In this document: positions 1-12,779 of the stretch, piece after piece
Numbering within the stretch: position 1 is the stretch's first letter
Layout of the letters: each line of letters opens with the position of its first letter
Assembly: GCA_024138025.1 (NCBI GenBank)
Contig: JAMXBD010001260.1
Location: 1 to 64,000, forward strand
Reading direction: 5' to 3'
DNA: 64,000 bases
Source: Combretum micranthum
Lineage: Eukaryota > Streptophyta > Magnoliopsida > Myrtales > Combretaceae
Made by a program: the position numbers and the translations under genes
Notes under the pieces: model-generated
What the model was told of the DNA's origin: nothing
What the model saw: only the letters and a program-made list of their open reading frames with translations
Database searches by the model: none

Positions 1-3000
1 TGTATTTAGAAGGACAATCACTTGATTAATCAATCTCCAACTAGAAGGCAAACATGTAGGAGAATAGTCATAAGACTAGAGATGCATTCTTAATACTTAA
101 GCATTGAACAATAAAAGACTTTAATGGATTTTAGATATAATATATATAAGTAATTCAAATATGGATGACTCTCTTGGATATATTTCATCAAGAAAAATTG
201 AATTATGTCTTATTAATACAACACACAAAGAGATCAAATGGTTTACTCATCACAATTAAAGAGGATTAACAAGAGCAAAACATGATCAACATAAGCTATG
301 AGACCATACAATATCCTATAATAATTCACTAAGGTTTGAAAGCATATGTTTATATGTGACTGAAATATAATTATGGGTGCTTTGTTAGAAGAAAGTACAC
401 GTACATATGGGAACAAAAACCATCAACAATTACAAGCCAAAATTCTTGGGATCCATATCTTTATTTATGTCTTTATTTGCATATCCAAAGTAGAACTTAT
501 AGCAGTTAAGCAGAAGCTTATCTGAAATGATATTAGAATTACGAATCTTACTAGAGTTAGACTTGAGTGCAAAAATAGAACCAAAAACAAAAACTAGTGT
601 CGAGTCAAAATCAAAAGCAATAGTTTAGAAAAAAATATTGTTACTAATAATAATAAATTTCTTCCTAAACTAATATGATGATTAATTGGAAATCTACTCG
701 AACTCGAATTCTCCTAAAATCAAAATCTGAAGAATTCTTAAACTAGATCATTTAAGCTATGATTCAGCTCTTGTCATTAGGCTACTATGAGTTAGAATCA
801 TAATCACATCATTCCCCTATACCACTAAGATCTGCTCTTTCATTTGATGAGTTCTCGAATTGTTCTTCTTCATCCTTTGAAAAGCATGGAGATAAATTGG
901 ATGCATTAAAAGTAAAAAACAACAACAACAACATGAACTCTTAAAAGTTTTAATAGATAGCATCGATCTTCTTAAAATAATGGACTGAGCAATTGAATTT
1001 GATTTTGTACAATCAAGTCATTCTATTTTGAATTTTGTGCATTCCCACCATTGTACTTTTTGTTTATTAGCGTATTAGAATGAATATAATAATCGTGGCT
1101 AATATAGTTTCTCTTAACAATTGCTTCAATTACTTTTGTATTTCTTTATGGTCAAGTAAACAATCCGAACGATGCATTGGAAACTTCACCATACTCTTTC
1201 TTGGTAATTCTAATTTATACGCAACGAGTGAATGGTACAAGCAACTCGAAGGACCGAGTCCGTTTGCGGCGATCTCAGCCTAGGGACGCGGTTGGACTCG
1301 GATCACCAAAATTACGCTTCTATCCTTTATTTAATTCTTGACTTTCTTAGATTACGACATGGCCACTACACCACCTGCTCCCACATTGACAATTACGTAC
1401 GCACACAACACATCCCCTTCATTTTTAATCATCTTTATTTCCAATATCCCATGTATGGAAATTATAATTATGGAATAATTTTAATACATGTTCTTGCTAT
1501 TCAAGTTATAGGGACAAGAAATAACCGGTTTTTCATTAGGATGACCTTATGATACCTCAACCACTTCCAATGCCTATTTTGTTAATTTGTCCAAAGTCAA
1601 CTTTGCATTAATGAGTTGTATCATCCCAAAACAGAAAATTATTCAAATATCTAAATATTCCTTATCGTCTTGATTTAGTTTTATCTTTAGTTTTGGTTCT
1701 AGAAGAAGGATATTTGATATGATTTATTTATTTAAGGCTATGGTTGGATTGTCTAATTGTCATCTGTATTTGTATTTTATTTTTATTTATATATGATCTG
1801 TTTATAAGTAAAAATATTTGTTTTTCATCCGTGTTCTATTTATTGATGAAAAGTTTGTTTGAAAATAATTTTAAAAAATATATCAAAACGATTGAAAGCA
1901 ACAAATCAAACAGGACATAGAAAAATTGTTCTTATCCACGTTATGGACAATAGTAAATGGGTAGGAAAAATGAAAATTCACGTACTTTCATATATCATTT
2001 TTCATAATTTATGTAATTGATATTAAAAGAATTAAAATTTTTCTTACTTAAACTTATTAATTAGTATTCTGGCGCAAGGATTAACATCATCATTTGTTTG
2101 TTAAGCATTAATCTATTTATCTTGTATTTCGTCAGTTGGTATTGTGATCTAAGCTTCTAGAAACAAATGCAAATTAATGCAAGCTCACCTACCTTGTCGT
2201 ACAAAGTCGTGTTTAGTATCAGAAAAATTGTCCGAATATGGATTACATAATTCATTGTCTTCGCGGACAAGTCACTCCATAAAATAAATTATGACAAAAA
2301 ATTTTTTTCTGTTTTTTGAATGTGAAAAGCTGAATTTTGTATTTTCATAGGTCCGTTTCACTTTTTCCTTTGCCTTACGGATAGATCTTGGGCTATTTTA
2401 TGAACAGTCGGTTTTATCTTTGACCACGTTTGGATGCGTACACAAAGTAGAGAAATTTATAATTACCAAGGAAACATTACTAGGATAAGGGTCCTCCTAA
2501 TCTTTTTTTTTTTTTTTGCTTGTTCACATGTTCTTTAGGCCAAGCAATGTTATATTTCTTTTACATCTTCATCCAGTAATCAAATCGCAATTCACATGAT
2601 CTTAAAAAACATAGCATGATTTGCAAAATAGATTGAAATATTACATACTAAAGGGTGAAAATCTAGATTCAACAATAAATAAGGGAAGAAATGCTTTAAT
2701 AGTTTGAATAAAAGATATGAACACTCTAAAGTGGTGCAAATGAATGGCCATTGAACTTAAAAGCTGCAAGCCAAATTCCATAACAACAAACCATTTAGAT
2801 GACTCATATTATAAATGATTTTATTTATTGTATCATATGATAGTCCATAGGAAAAGAAAAAATTCATTTAGACTCGCAACAGTATTTGCAAGTAATGGAT
2901 AGGTATCAATAAAATTTTAAAATATAATAGCATTTATAAAACATAAATAATAATTCTTCTTTACTTTAGAAGCTATCTACTCATATGGTTATGTATTTAA

Positions 3001-4521
3001 ATATGATTTTATTGACCCAATATTCATGTATACATGTTATAGGTGTGAATTGTGATAAAAATCATTTTTATTTTTTCACATAGAGGAACCATTTTTACAC
3101 TGTTTGTAGGTGACCAGATGTGTGTCAAATGTGCAATTTTTTTTCTATTTTTTTTTAACGAGACCGCTAAATATTTTCTTTGAATGAAGATATTTTTATA
3201 CAAATTAATTAGTTTATGATAAAGTCGATATGTGGTTGTAGAAGGTACAACAATATCGTTCCAACTGTTGAAAATGGAATATAATACAAACATTATCTAT
3301 CTAGCCGTCGCCATTGACTGCTTTGCTGAATACACATACCCATCTGACAAATCTTTTTGTTGTTTTGTCAAAATTAACTTCGTCCACTAAAGCTTGGATT
3401 TTCTTTTTTGTTTTTTTTCCCATTAAGATGAACAAGTATAAGAAGGCGACGGATACATATTTTGGTAAAATATTAATGGTATGGGTATCTATTAGGATGA
3501 TAAACTAGAAAAAAAAAAAAACTAAACTTTGCTTTTTCGTATAATATATCACCGACAATTAGAAAATGTAAAAAGTTTCTGCATTTAAAGCTCTTAACAA
3601 GTTCCCAAAGTGTACCCTTGAAAAATGCAGAAACTAGGTAGGAATAAAAGAAAGGAAAAGGAAATATAATGTTATTAGTACATAGATATTCTAGTCAAAG
3701 TAATAAGCTTGTTTCCTTTGGCTAACTCCCCAAAATAAAAACTTAAGGAAAATCCAGATTAAATTATAAAAAAGAAGATGACAGTATAATAATAATGTTA
3801 AGAGTTGTTTTAAGAATTTTGATAATTAGCAGACGATGCAAAAGTTAAAAAATAACGATTTAATAAAATTTACATATTAATAGATATTAAGAGAAGGAAA
3901 ATTGAAAGATCCATATAATATATATATATATATAATAAACAAACTTTTCACCTTTTCATATATTTGCTTTCTTATAACCAATATTGAAAATGTAAAAGTT
4001 TCTATTTCAAACCCTCGAGTAGTTCTCCTAAGTGTACCGTTAATGGGATTTATAGATATATATTTACAGTCACAAATTCCTTATCTTTTGTGTGTCTCCT
4101 CACTAATGACAATTTAGGATGATCATGATTTAATTAAATGATTCATCATCTCTTTTTTTAAGCCAAATTGAAATGATCGTTTTTTAAAATCTTAATCCGA
4201 ATCCAACTCATTATTAAGGTTAACTACCTTAATGATTAACTTTTTTTGCTATTAATTTTTTTTTTTTTAACCATTTAACATGATGGTCAGTTAAAAGTTG
4301 CAATTATTCACAGTTATAACCACAAGAAAATTAAACACTTTTATTTCATAATTACATTCAAAATTTTCAATGTGACAATTCAAATAACAATCAAACCAAA
4401 AAATCAAGAACATAAGTCTAATTCTATTTATATGGCTTAAAATTCAATACTGACATTACACAAAGTAAAACTTTATGTCTTCTTCTTATTTTAAATTACA
4501 ACACAATAAATTAAAAACGCA
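1..4521. other. gene-poor AT-rich flank
   Basis: No ORF here has recognisable protein similarity; the longest (about 106 codons near 1,232-1,552) has no domain I know and no splice context. Poly-A/T runs and short AT repeats are frequent. Around 1,735-1,920 an AT-rich block has ends loosely resembling the Tourist-like MITEs seen at 9.5 kb (a start similar to GGCTATGGTTGGATTGTC and a roughly inverse end), but the match is weak. I see nothing else I can support. Confidence 0.6.
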
Positions 4522-4530
4522 TTTAAGATA

Positions 4531-4917
4531 GGGTTAGTAATGTCATGTGTTTTTGGTCAATTTATAAACATATGACCAGTGTTAATTTTTTTAACAAATA
4601 AGTAACCTGAGTTTTGTACAAAAGTGTCGACATAATTAATTATTATTAGAGGGATATGTTTTAGTCTTATTGGTCTAAAAAAATTAATTTTAAAAAAATA
4701 TAAAATAATGAAAATTTAGTTTTTAAAATGAGAAAATTGAAAATATATACAATTAATTTTTATAACCAATAAAATATTGACATGTGTCATTCATAAAATT
4801 ATTAAATAATATTGATACTTTTATATGAAACTTGGGTTATTTATTTGTTAAAAAAATAACACGGGTCATGTGTTTGCAAATTAGTCAAAACATAGGTAAG
4901 GTTTTTGTAATTAACCC
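4531..4917. mobile_element. MULE-type MITE (non-autonomous Mutator-like element)
   Basis: A 387-bp element bounded by GGGTTAGTAA on the left and its near-inverse (TTAATTAACCC reading in) on the right. The terminal inverted repeats extend about 75-80 bp inward; both ends share TAACAAATAA-type blocks and a CATATGACC/CACATGACC block. It is flanked by the same 9-bp word, TTTAAGATA, at 4,522-4,530 and 4,918-4,926. A 9-bp duplication with long TIRs is the signature of Mutator-like elements. It has no coding capacity. It lies about 1 kb upstream of the RIPK-like gene. Confidence 0.8.
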
Positions 4918-4979
4918 TTTAAGATATAAGTTTTATTTATTTATATTTTTAAAATATTAATTATTATTTTTATATTATA

Positions 4980-5170
4980 TATATACTTTTTTTTTTCGGA
5001 TATGTTAACCGAAATTGTAAATTGAACTGAAACCAAAAACAGAAAAAAATTAAAAAATCTAACCTTAAACCAAAATTGATGAATTGGTTAACAATATTTT
5101 TCGGATTAGTTTTTTATTTTGGTTCAGTGCTTTGGTTTCACTTTCATTAGTTTTTTTTTGCATACTCCTA
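4980..5170. repeat. imperfect inverted-repeat block
   Basis: Segments rich in AACCGAAATT / GAACTGAAACC on the left face GGTTCAGTGCTTTGG / GGATTAG on the right, separated by AT-rich DNA. It may be a decayed MITE. No target duplication was found. Confidence 0.3.
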
Positions 5171-5551
5171 AATAACATGTATATATTTGGATTATAAATT
5201 AATATATAATTCTAGAAATTTATTTTATTAAATCAAATGTACGTATTTCATTGAAGGGGAGAAAATTGAGTTAAAAATAAATAAATAAACAAGATAGCTA
5301 GAAGTTAACATATTTTACCAGTTTGAAATCGTAAAGTCAAAATGAGGTTAGAGGGGCATATAGGACAGTTGTGTTTTTTGAACCATTCAGGATGACTTAT
5401 AAGAACGCGATTTTATAAATACACAACACACTGTGTGAGAACAATTAGAAAATTCTTCTAAATTTTGTGATGAAGTACTTGCAGGGCATATTTCTATATC
5501 CCGCAGTTGGGGGGCATTAGGCGATTTGAATATTTGGTCATATCATCTCTT

Positions 5552-5559
5552 TATATAAA
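5552..5559 (+). promoter_or_regulatory. TATA box of the RIPK-like kinase gene
   Basis: TATATAAA about 140 bp before the chosen ATG at 5,699, which would give a 5' leader near 110 nt. A second TATA-like word (TTTATAAATA, about 5,411-5,420) lies further upstream and could be an alternative. The leader contains a tiny upstream ORF (ATG at 5,660, stop at 5,669-5,671, three codons) ending 27 nt before the main ATG. Confidence 0.45.
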
Positions 5560-5698
5560 AAGTTTCACACCTTATTCTGAAATTAACACAAATCCCACTA
5601 ATCTTTCTCATTGGTTCCTTACAAGACAACTTCATATCTTTCTCTAGGACAATTGTTGAATGTGTCTGTAGTTGTCACATTAATCTAAAAAGTTGGGA

Positions 5699-7470
5699 AT
5701 GCTTGTTGAAAAGAACATGTTGTGGTGCTTAGTACCAAGCTGTTGTAGAAGTGAAACCAAGAAGGGCAAACCTAAAAAGGATGTCCAGAAGCAGACTTCT
5801 TTCCATAGGATTTCGGTTTCGGATTTAAGCAATCCTTCAACAACGCTGCACGAGGATTTATCTATATCCCTTGCTGGATCGAACATCCATGTTTTTACAC
5901 TCCAGGAATTGAAGTTGATCACACAGAATTTCTCCTCTTCTAATTTCCTTGGCCAAGGGGGATTTGGACCTGTTCATAAGGGGTTTATTGATGACAAGCT
6001 TAGGCCTGGTCTCAAGGCACAGCCTGTAGCTGTCAAGCTCTTGGATTTGGAAGGTTTGCAGGGTCATAGAGAATGGCTGGTGAGTGTTTCTCAAACATTG
6101 GACCTGTCATATAATGTTGTTATCCGTGTCTGTTTCGGGTATAATTCTAAATGTTCTGGTTTAATTCTTTTCCATGACAGACTGAGGTGATCTTCCTTGG
6201 ACAGTTGAGACATCCTCATCTTGTGAAACTGATTGGATATTGCTGTGAAGATGAGCACAGGCTGTTAGCATACGAGTACATGCCCCGGGGCAGCTTAGAA
6301 AATCAACTTTTTAGAAGTAAGCAATCAAACAATTTCCATTTTGCAGTCTAGCAATTCTGTTTTATGTTGTGATCAAAGATTTAAGTCGCGGGATTTTTTA
6401 TTTGGCAGGATATTCAGTTTCGCTTCCTTGGTCGGCTAGAATGAAAATTGCTCTAGGAGCTGCAAAGGGACTGGCCTTTCTTCACGAAGCAGAGAAGCCT
6501 GTCATATATAGAGATTTCAAAGCCTCCAACATCTTGCTTGATTCTGTAAGCACTTATTATTTAACATGTTACAGTTTCTATTTTCTTTCACATATTTCAC
6601 TTGAATTTGTTCTTATAGTCTTCCTATTTTTTATTAACAGGATTATACAGCCAAGCTGTCAGATTTCGGCCTAGCAAAAGATGGTCCAGAAGGCGATGAC
6701 ACGCATGTTTCAACCCGAGTCCTGGGAACTCAAGGCTATGCTGCTCCTGAATATATCATGACTGGTAAGAATTGTCAATTTCAGAAATTGCTCATTTAGC
6801 ATTACATTTCTAAAACATTTACGTACATGTCTGATATTCCCAATATTGGGTTGTTGTAACTTTGTTTTCAGGTCATTTAACTGCGAGGAGTGATGTTTAT
6901 AGCTTTGGAGTTGTGCTATTAGAGCTATTGACAGGGAGAAAGTCACTGGACAAAACCCGACCACACCGGGAACAAAATCTCGCCGAGTGGGCAAGGCCAA
7001 TGCTGAACGATCCCCTGAAGCTAAGCCGGATAATGGACCCGAGACTCGAAGGGATATACTCTGAGAAGGGGGCACAAAAGGCGGCCGCATTGGCTTATCA
7101 ATGCCTCAGCCACCGGCCAAAGCAAAGGCCAACAATGAGTACTGTGGTTGAGACCTTGAAGCCTCTCACAGACTTTAATGACTTACCAATTGGAACCTTT
7201 GTTTATGTTGTTCCTGATGTTAACAAACAAAAGGATGGTAAAGATAGTGATGCACATAAGGATGTGAAGAAGAAGATGAATAATGGTCATGGACATGGAA
7301 ATGGCCATCATCATCATCATCATCATCATCATCATGGGCATAGAAATCAAAGAATATCACCCAAGTCTCCTATTCTTCCGGATACTAACTTAAGACATGG
7401 TCATAAAAATGGATTGAATTCTTCTCCATTACATCATAGATCAAGAGAACATAGGATTGAAGATTTGTAA
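5699..7470 (+). CDS. RIPK: RIPK-like receptor-like cytoplasmic kinase (RLCK VII)
   Basis: Ser/Thr kinase of the RLCK-VII/PBL subfamily, closest in my reading to Arabidopsis RIPK, which phosphorylates RIN4 and acts at the plasma membrane in immune and root signalling. Exons 5699-6079, 6181-6316, 6409-6545, 6641-6764 and 6872-7470 all have GT-AG borders and give 458 codons, near the usual length. The glycine loop GQGGFGPV starts at residue 85, the ATP-binding Lys is 113, the catalytic loop is YRDFKASN with Asp208, DFG is 226-228 and APE 253-255: a complete RD kinase. The N-terminus has a Cys cluster (possible S-acylation) and no Gly2 for myristoylation. The tail from about residue 365 is basic with ten consecutive His (405-414, a CAT-codon run); Arabidopsis RIPK also has a His-rich tail. 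ATG 5,699 is chosen as first in frame; ATG 5,717 is the alternative. No inactivating change is seen. Confidence 0.93.
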
Positions 7471-8985
7471 AACAGACACATTAAAAATTGTACATAAAAG
7501 GTTGTCTTGAAGGTTGACTTGGATTTGGATAGAGTTGTTTTTTGTTTATAGGATTTTACAATTACAAGTGCAAGAAGATCAATTATCGTCAGGAGAACAC
7601 ATTTACATTTGCTTTCGGTAATATAGTGTTTTTTTTTTTAATTTTTAACTAAATTTTAACTTTGATGATTGATTTATTCATTCTTTTGTATGATTTGAGA
7701 TTGAGTGATTCGTTACACTTGCAATGAGATTTTATTAAAATTGTTTATTGAACCACTCCGTAGTCTCTATGGTACCAGCTGTTCTATGGAATTCGCCGAA
7801 ACCATTATCAAACAATAACTTGCGATAAAATAAGCACACCAATAAACTATATACAAACATCAAGAACTAGAGACTACCGTCACTAATATTATAATTAAAT
7901 TAATCCTAAAAATGTTTGTGTAAAAAAAATTAAGAGATTTAATCATGATCGGAATAGATTTAAACTGTTCAATAATATGATAGGACTAGTCCTATTGTAA
8001 CCATCATGAGACCATAAAATTTTTTACGTAAGATATTCAAGTATAAAAGAAGTAGTCTGTCTAGCTGATGTGGATTTATGGGTTAGGATCTTTTAAGAAA
8101 AGTATTAATCCAATAAATGACAACTCTAGCAAGTAGTAACAACTAACAAGCAAAAAATGCAACTCAAACCTAAATAAATCTACCAATTCCAATTAAATAG
8201 ATGAGTTAGCATTCTTTTCATCTATGCTAATTAAATAAAAGAAGGCAACTCATGCATTTCTTGGCGATGCAAGTGTTGTTATTTTCAATTTTTTGTTTTT
8301 TTGTTATATCTAAAGTTTACGTGTTATCTTCGTACTTTTATCCTAAAACAAATAGTAGATAATTTGGGATTGTTGTATGAATAAAATTAAAGGATTAATT
8401 TTTTTTTCCCCGTTCAAATTGATCATGAGCCATAATATCAGACTAGCCCTAGCTGGTCATCTTTTTACATCAAACGAGTAGATATTGTTTACTAATGGAT
8501 GAAAAATCTAGTCTGTATTCAAATTATGAATTGGAAATTTGCATTAATGGATGAAAATGTCAATCCCAAAGAAATGCAAGTAGTAGTCAATGAACCGGTT
8601 TCTCGGGAAGTCTCTCTCATCATTGCTAATCAAGAGTTATTTTACGGATGAGTAATATAATATTCTCTTATAAAATATTTTATTTTCTTAAAAGCGGAAT
8701 ACTTAAGTGGTAGTCCAACTTTTATACTCAGGTTGGATCCGTGAATACAATATGGGACAAGCTAAAAATAAAACTTGATATGACTAAAATTCCTATGCCT
8801 TTGTGGAAATCTAAAACCACAAACTTTTGTGTATCATTTAATCTAAGCCCTAGTCATTATCCCTACCCCAAACCTTGGGCACCCTTCATTCCATACCGAA
8901 ACCACCACCATCACCTCATGTTAGGCAATGATGCTAGCATAAGAGCCACATTTCAATCCTACTAAAATCTAAGCCCTAGAGCTAT
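7471..8985. other. 3' flank of kinase gene; no further gene
   Basis: AT-rich sequence after the kinase stop codon. No clear polyadenylation signal can be singled out and no ORF with recognisable similarity is present. A short open frame near 8,741-8,965 has no domain and is probably chance. Confidence 0.6.
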
Positions 8986-9458
8986 TGTTAGGAATAAATG
9001 ACAAAAAAAAAAAAAAAAACTGTTTTAATAAAACAAGGATACACAATGACAAACTTAGAGGCACAAATAAATTTGCTTTTCTTAAAGAATTTACTTCTCC
9101 TGCACAACATTTACTATAAGAGTTTTTAAAGTGAAATTCTCTTATATTTGGTATGAGATGTTTCTATATAATTATTGTTTAAAGAAGAAGAGAGTGCTGA
9201 AGAAAAAGACTATAAAATGTTTGTGCAAAGATAGGTTTTTTATTGAAAAAGTAACACCTTTTATACTTACAAACTAAAATAAAATTATAACTTTTTTCCA
9301 AGAGTTATAATGTTTTAGATATGGATTGCATCCATTAGATTTTAATTAGATTAGTTATGAACCGATCTAAATCATTTATCACAAATGAATGTGACCCTAA
9401 CATATGAAACTCTCTAAAAGTTTGATCAAATTTGTAACTCTTTAAATTGTAACATTAA

Positions 9459-9661
9459 GGGTCTATTTAGATTGTCGGATTTTCATCTGTATTGGATCTA
9501 TATCTGATCTGTATCGGTAACTCATTTGTATCGATTCGGTTTGATAAGTTTATGAGTAAAACTATCAGTTTTTCACTAGTATCATATCTATATTGGTTCA
9601 ATATTGGTTCAATTTGAAAATAATACCAAAACGAAACAAAACATACCATCTAAACAAGCCC
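9459..9661. mobile_element. Tourist-like MITE (PIF/Harbinger type), copy 1
   Basis: Starts GGGTCTATTTAGATTGT and ends with the near-inverse (ACCATCTAAACAAGCCC), about 203 bp. Flanked on both sides by TAA, a 3-bp TWA-type duplication as expected for PIF/Harbinger elements. The sister LTR at 16.3-17.1 kb lacks it, giving an empty site. Confidence 0.75.
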
Positions 9662-9701
9662 TAAATTAATTATGTAGTTTCAATATATATAAATCATTTT
9701 A

Positions 9702-9896
9702 GGCTCTATTTGTTTTATCTTTTTCTAATCGTCTTGGTGTCTTATATTTGTCATTTTCAAACACGTATTTATCAAGAAATAGATACGGATAAAAAAAAAA
9801 ACATATTTACTCATAAATAGATCAAACAGATCAGATACAGATGCAAATCATGTTTAGATAAGATACACATGAAGATAAGATAATCCAAATAAACCC
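9702..9896. mobile_element. Tourist-like MITE, copy 2
   Basis: Starts GGCTCTATTTGTTTTATC and ends GATAATCCAAATAAACCC, about 195 bp, with TTA on each side. Same family as the element 40 bp to the left, and likewise absent from the sister LTR. Confidence 0.7.
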
Positions 9897-10256
9897 TTAA
9901 ACTTGTCTAGATCATCTAATATTGATAGGCATAAGTAGTCTAGATCATTTCAACTAGTCTGGATCATCTTACATTAATACATTCTATTTCAATTATGTGT
10001 TCTTTTGTTTAGGAGATAGTCCAAACATTTTCATAAAAGGTTAATACCTTCCATATAAACTCCATAAATCCCTTTTTGCTTTTGTTAACATGAGTACCAC
10101 TATTGTTAATCATTAAGCTTTCCAAACACAAAGTTCACATTATAAATCATATAATTGACAATCTATTTCAATAAAACAATTAGATTACAAATTATTGATA
10201 AGTATCCTAAGACCTTTAATAATTGTACCTTATTAATCATATTTTATATGATATTT

Positions 10257-11575
10257 TGTTGATCTACTAAAGAAAATTATACTTATTAGATGAATTGTTC
10301 ATTTTTGGGCTAAATGAGGAGTAATTAAGCTTTTTAAAGGATTAATAATGAAATAAGCAAAGAGTTGATGAAGTTTGGAGCTTTACTGTAAAGCCAGAAG
10401 TACACTATCAGTAGTATACGACCATTATACAATCATTAGAGCGTAAAGTAAGGAAAAATTAAGTTTCCAAAGTACACAATCCAAGTACATGAGTTATGTA
10501 CATCAAAGTCGTATACGATTATGAGTCAGAATTTCAATTATGTTTTTGTGTCATGGGTCATGTAGGTGTCACGTACGTTGACAGAATATAAACAGTGCCC
10601 TGTTTTCGTTATTTTGGTATCTAGTCATCTATATTGTTTCCTAAGCCTTAAACAATGTATCTTAGAGAACTTTTCAAGGAAGAATTGCTGCACAAACATA
10701 GGGAGTCACAAACAATTAATTAGAGGGTTTTATTGATCATACTATCTCTAAACGCTTCTAGATTTCCTATTTTAATTATCTATTACATGGAAGAGTAGAT
10801 TTGCATGTTTAGGTTTTGTGAATGCCTAAATAATGTTTTGAATTGTTGTTGATTAATGAGAAGTTGATGTCTTCAGTTTATTCTTGTGATATTATTGTTC
10901 TTGTGATAATTCTTACTATTTGTATGTTTGATTCTTGTTAGTTAGAAAGAGATTTCAACTAATAGGATAGATCATCTATGAATAAAGAATTTGCATATTT
11001 CACCTAGAAATAAGAAGACTTCAAATTTCTTCAATAAATATCCAATCTTAATTGAGGTTTCTAAATTTCATGCAATTTTGCATTAGTGTTAGTGAATGAA
11101 GACATTCCCACTACCTCATGTAGAATTAGGAATTCATTGACTTGAAGAGAGTAATTGGTTTAATTAAGAAACCTTGTAGTTCAAGACTTAATTAATCATT
11201 AATTAACTCTTATCATAAGAATTACAGTTTAGGGTGGATCAAAACTAGGGGCATCATTTGTGATTTGAATTAAAAACTAAGAAAAGTACTCGTATTGTTA
11301 GTTAGGGTTTGTCTAGTAATTAGTTTCATCATATTTAGTGAATTATAATTAATATAATCATTTGATAAGTTAAGTTAGATAGTAGTAAAAGGGAAATACT
11401 AGTACTTGTCCATAGATCTCTGAGGATGATACCCGTAATTAATTCTATATTACAAGATAGAGATTGCTTCCCTATTGCTAGATCGTAGGATCACAACAGG
11501 TTTTTTTATTTTATTTTATTATTCTTGATACATTCCACATTAAGTTTTGGAGCCATTACTAGGGATTTACACACA
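10257..11575 (+). mobile_element. Tat/Athila-type Ty3/gypsy LTR and leader fragment
   Basis: At about 11,551-11,573 the plus strand reads TTTTGGAGCCATTACTAGGG, a decayed form of the TTTTGGCGCCGTTGCCGGGG sequence that follows the 5' LTR in Tat, Ogre and Athila retrotransposons. Just upstream, GAGGATGATACCCG and a poly-pyrimidine stretch resemble the 3' end of such LTRs. The block interrupts the copia 3' region and runs in the opposite sense. The left border (TGTTGATCTAC near 10,257) is a guess. No gypsy coding sequence follows, so it is an LTR-plus-leader fragment. Confidence 0.5.
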
Positions 11576-12099
11576 TAAATATCTCCGTGATTATGCTTAA
11601 GGAATAGTATTGTTAGATTTAAACCATTCCTTAATATAAATACTTAAAATTGTTATTGGGTGATAAGTAGTTAATTGCTCTAAACTTTCATGCTATATGT
11701 CACAACTGGAGAGTTCACATATATAACCATGTTGACATCTAAATAATGTATTTCATGGATACCTCATTTATGGATACACACTCATCCCAACTTCATGACT
11801 ATTTACAAAAGTAAACTCCTCAAAATTTTACTAGAATTAGCATAACTCCTAAGTTCAAATAAGTGGAATACATGAATCTAATTGATGCAGATATAGAAAC
11901 TATCCATTAAGAGATATGTATTATATCTCATCCTTACTCAACTTATAGAATTTGTAATAAGCCCAGTTAGTAGTGACTTATTTTAACCTTTTGACCTTAA
12001 AACTAGTTATATGTTAGAATATAGTAGGGTTTTCATCACTTCCAACTATAGGAGTTTAAGACCCATCTTATCAGTACTTTCTTTCACAAGATCTCTAGA

Positions 12100-12390
12100 T
12101 AATTCCTTTGATTAAAATGGCTAACAATGGTTATGATCACAACTTTATTTCCATAAGCAAATTTCTAACTCATTTTGTCTCTCTATTGACTACAGTAGAT
12201 GGTATAAACTCAACTTTTATTGTTGAATGAGTTAAATTTGTTTATTTCTTAGTTTCTCAACTTATGAATCTACCACCTAAGGTAAATATCCATCCAAAAG
12301 TTGAGCTTTTTATCACTAGCACTCGTTATCCCACTTGCATTTGAAAAACCCTCTAGTATAGTTGGAAAGTCACCTTACACTAATCCAGTT
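12100..12390 (-). pseudogene. copia RNase H fragment
   Basis: The minus-strand translation contains a phrase resembling the copia RNase H motif in which a Gly-(Tyr/Phe)-Ser-(Asp/Asn)-Ala-Ser block is followed by a Trp-Ile/Asp and a Lys-rich stretch, with further remnants of the downstream His-(Ile)-Arg block. Several stops and frame changes interrupt it. It occupies the correct place, downstream of RT on the minus strand. Confidence 0.55.
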
Positions 12391-12779
12391 TCAACTGTTT
12401 TCTTCAAACAACCAATATTATGGATATGGCTTTCAGTATCCAATACTAGGATTACTTGTAAATCTTAACAACTTACACATAAACTTTGCAATATCAGTCA
12501 AGTACAATGCAAAGCATACATTAAACTCTTTATAGCACTACCATATTCTAATTGCGCTATTACTCTTCATAAGTTCTTTTCTAAATTTAAAATGAGGGTC
12601 ATAAGGTGTTGTATACTCTTTCTTTGTTATATTTTTAAACTTTTTAAGAACCTTTTTAGTATAATTTGACTAACTTGACACAATGCCCCTACTATGCTTT
12701 AATGCTCAACATCCATTATAGTATCTACCCTCATTTAAATCTTTCATCTTACATTATAAGTTAGATATTTCTTTGTCTC

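Larger units (their letters stand above)
8986..10178 (-). repeat. copia 3' LTR (carries two MITEs)
   Basis: Matches 16,296-17,098 across its length apart from two extra blocks at 9,459-9,661 and 9,702-9,896. Shared landmarks are GAGGCA(C/T)(A/G)AATA, ATTGCATCCATTA, TCTAAAAGTTTGATCAAAT, GAGATAGTCCAAAC and CATAATTGACAATCTA. The LTR is on the left because the element runs on the minus strand. Confidence 0.75.

Noticed and set aside
1080..1552. Two overlapping ORFs (67 and 106 codons)
   Set aside because: No recognisable domain, low-complexity AT codons, no promoter or splice context; probably chance.
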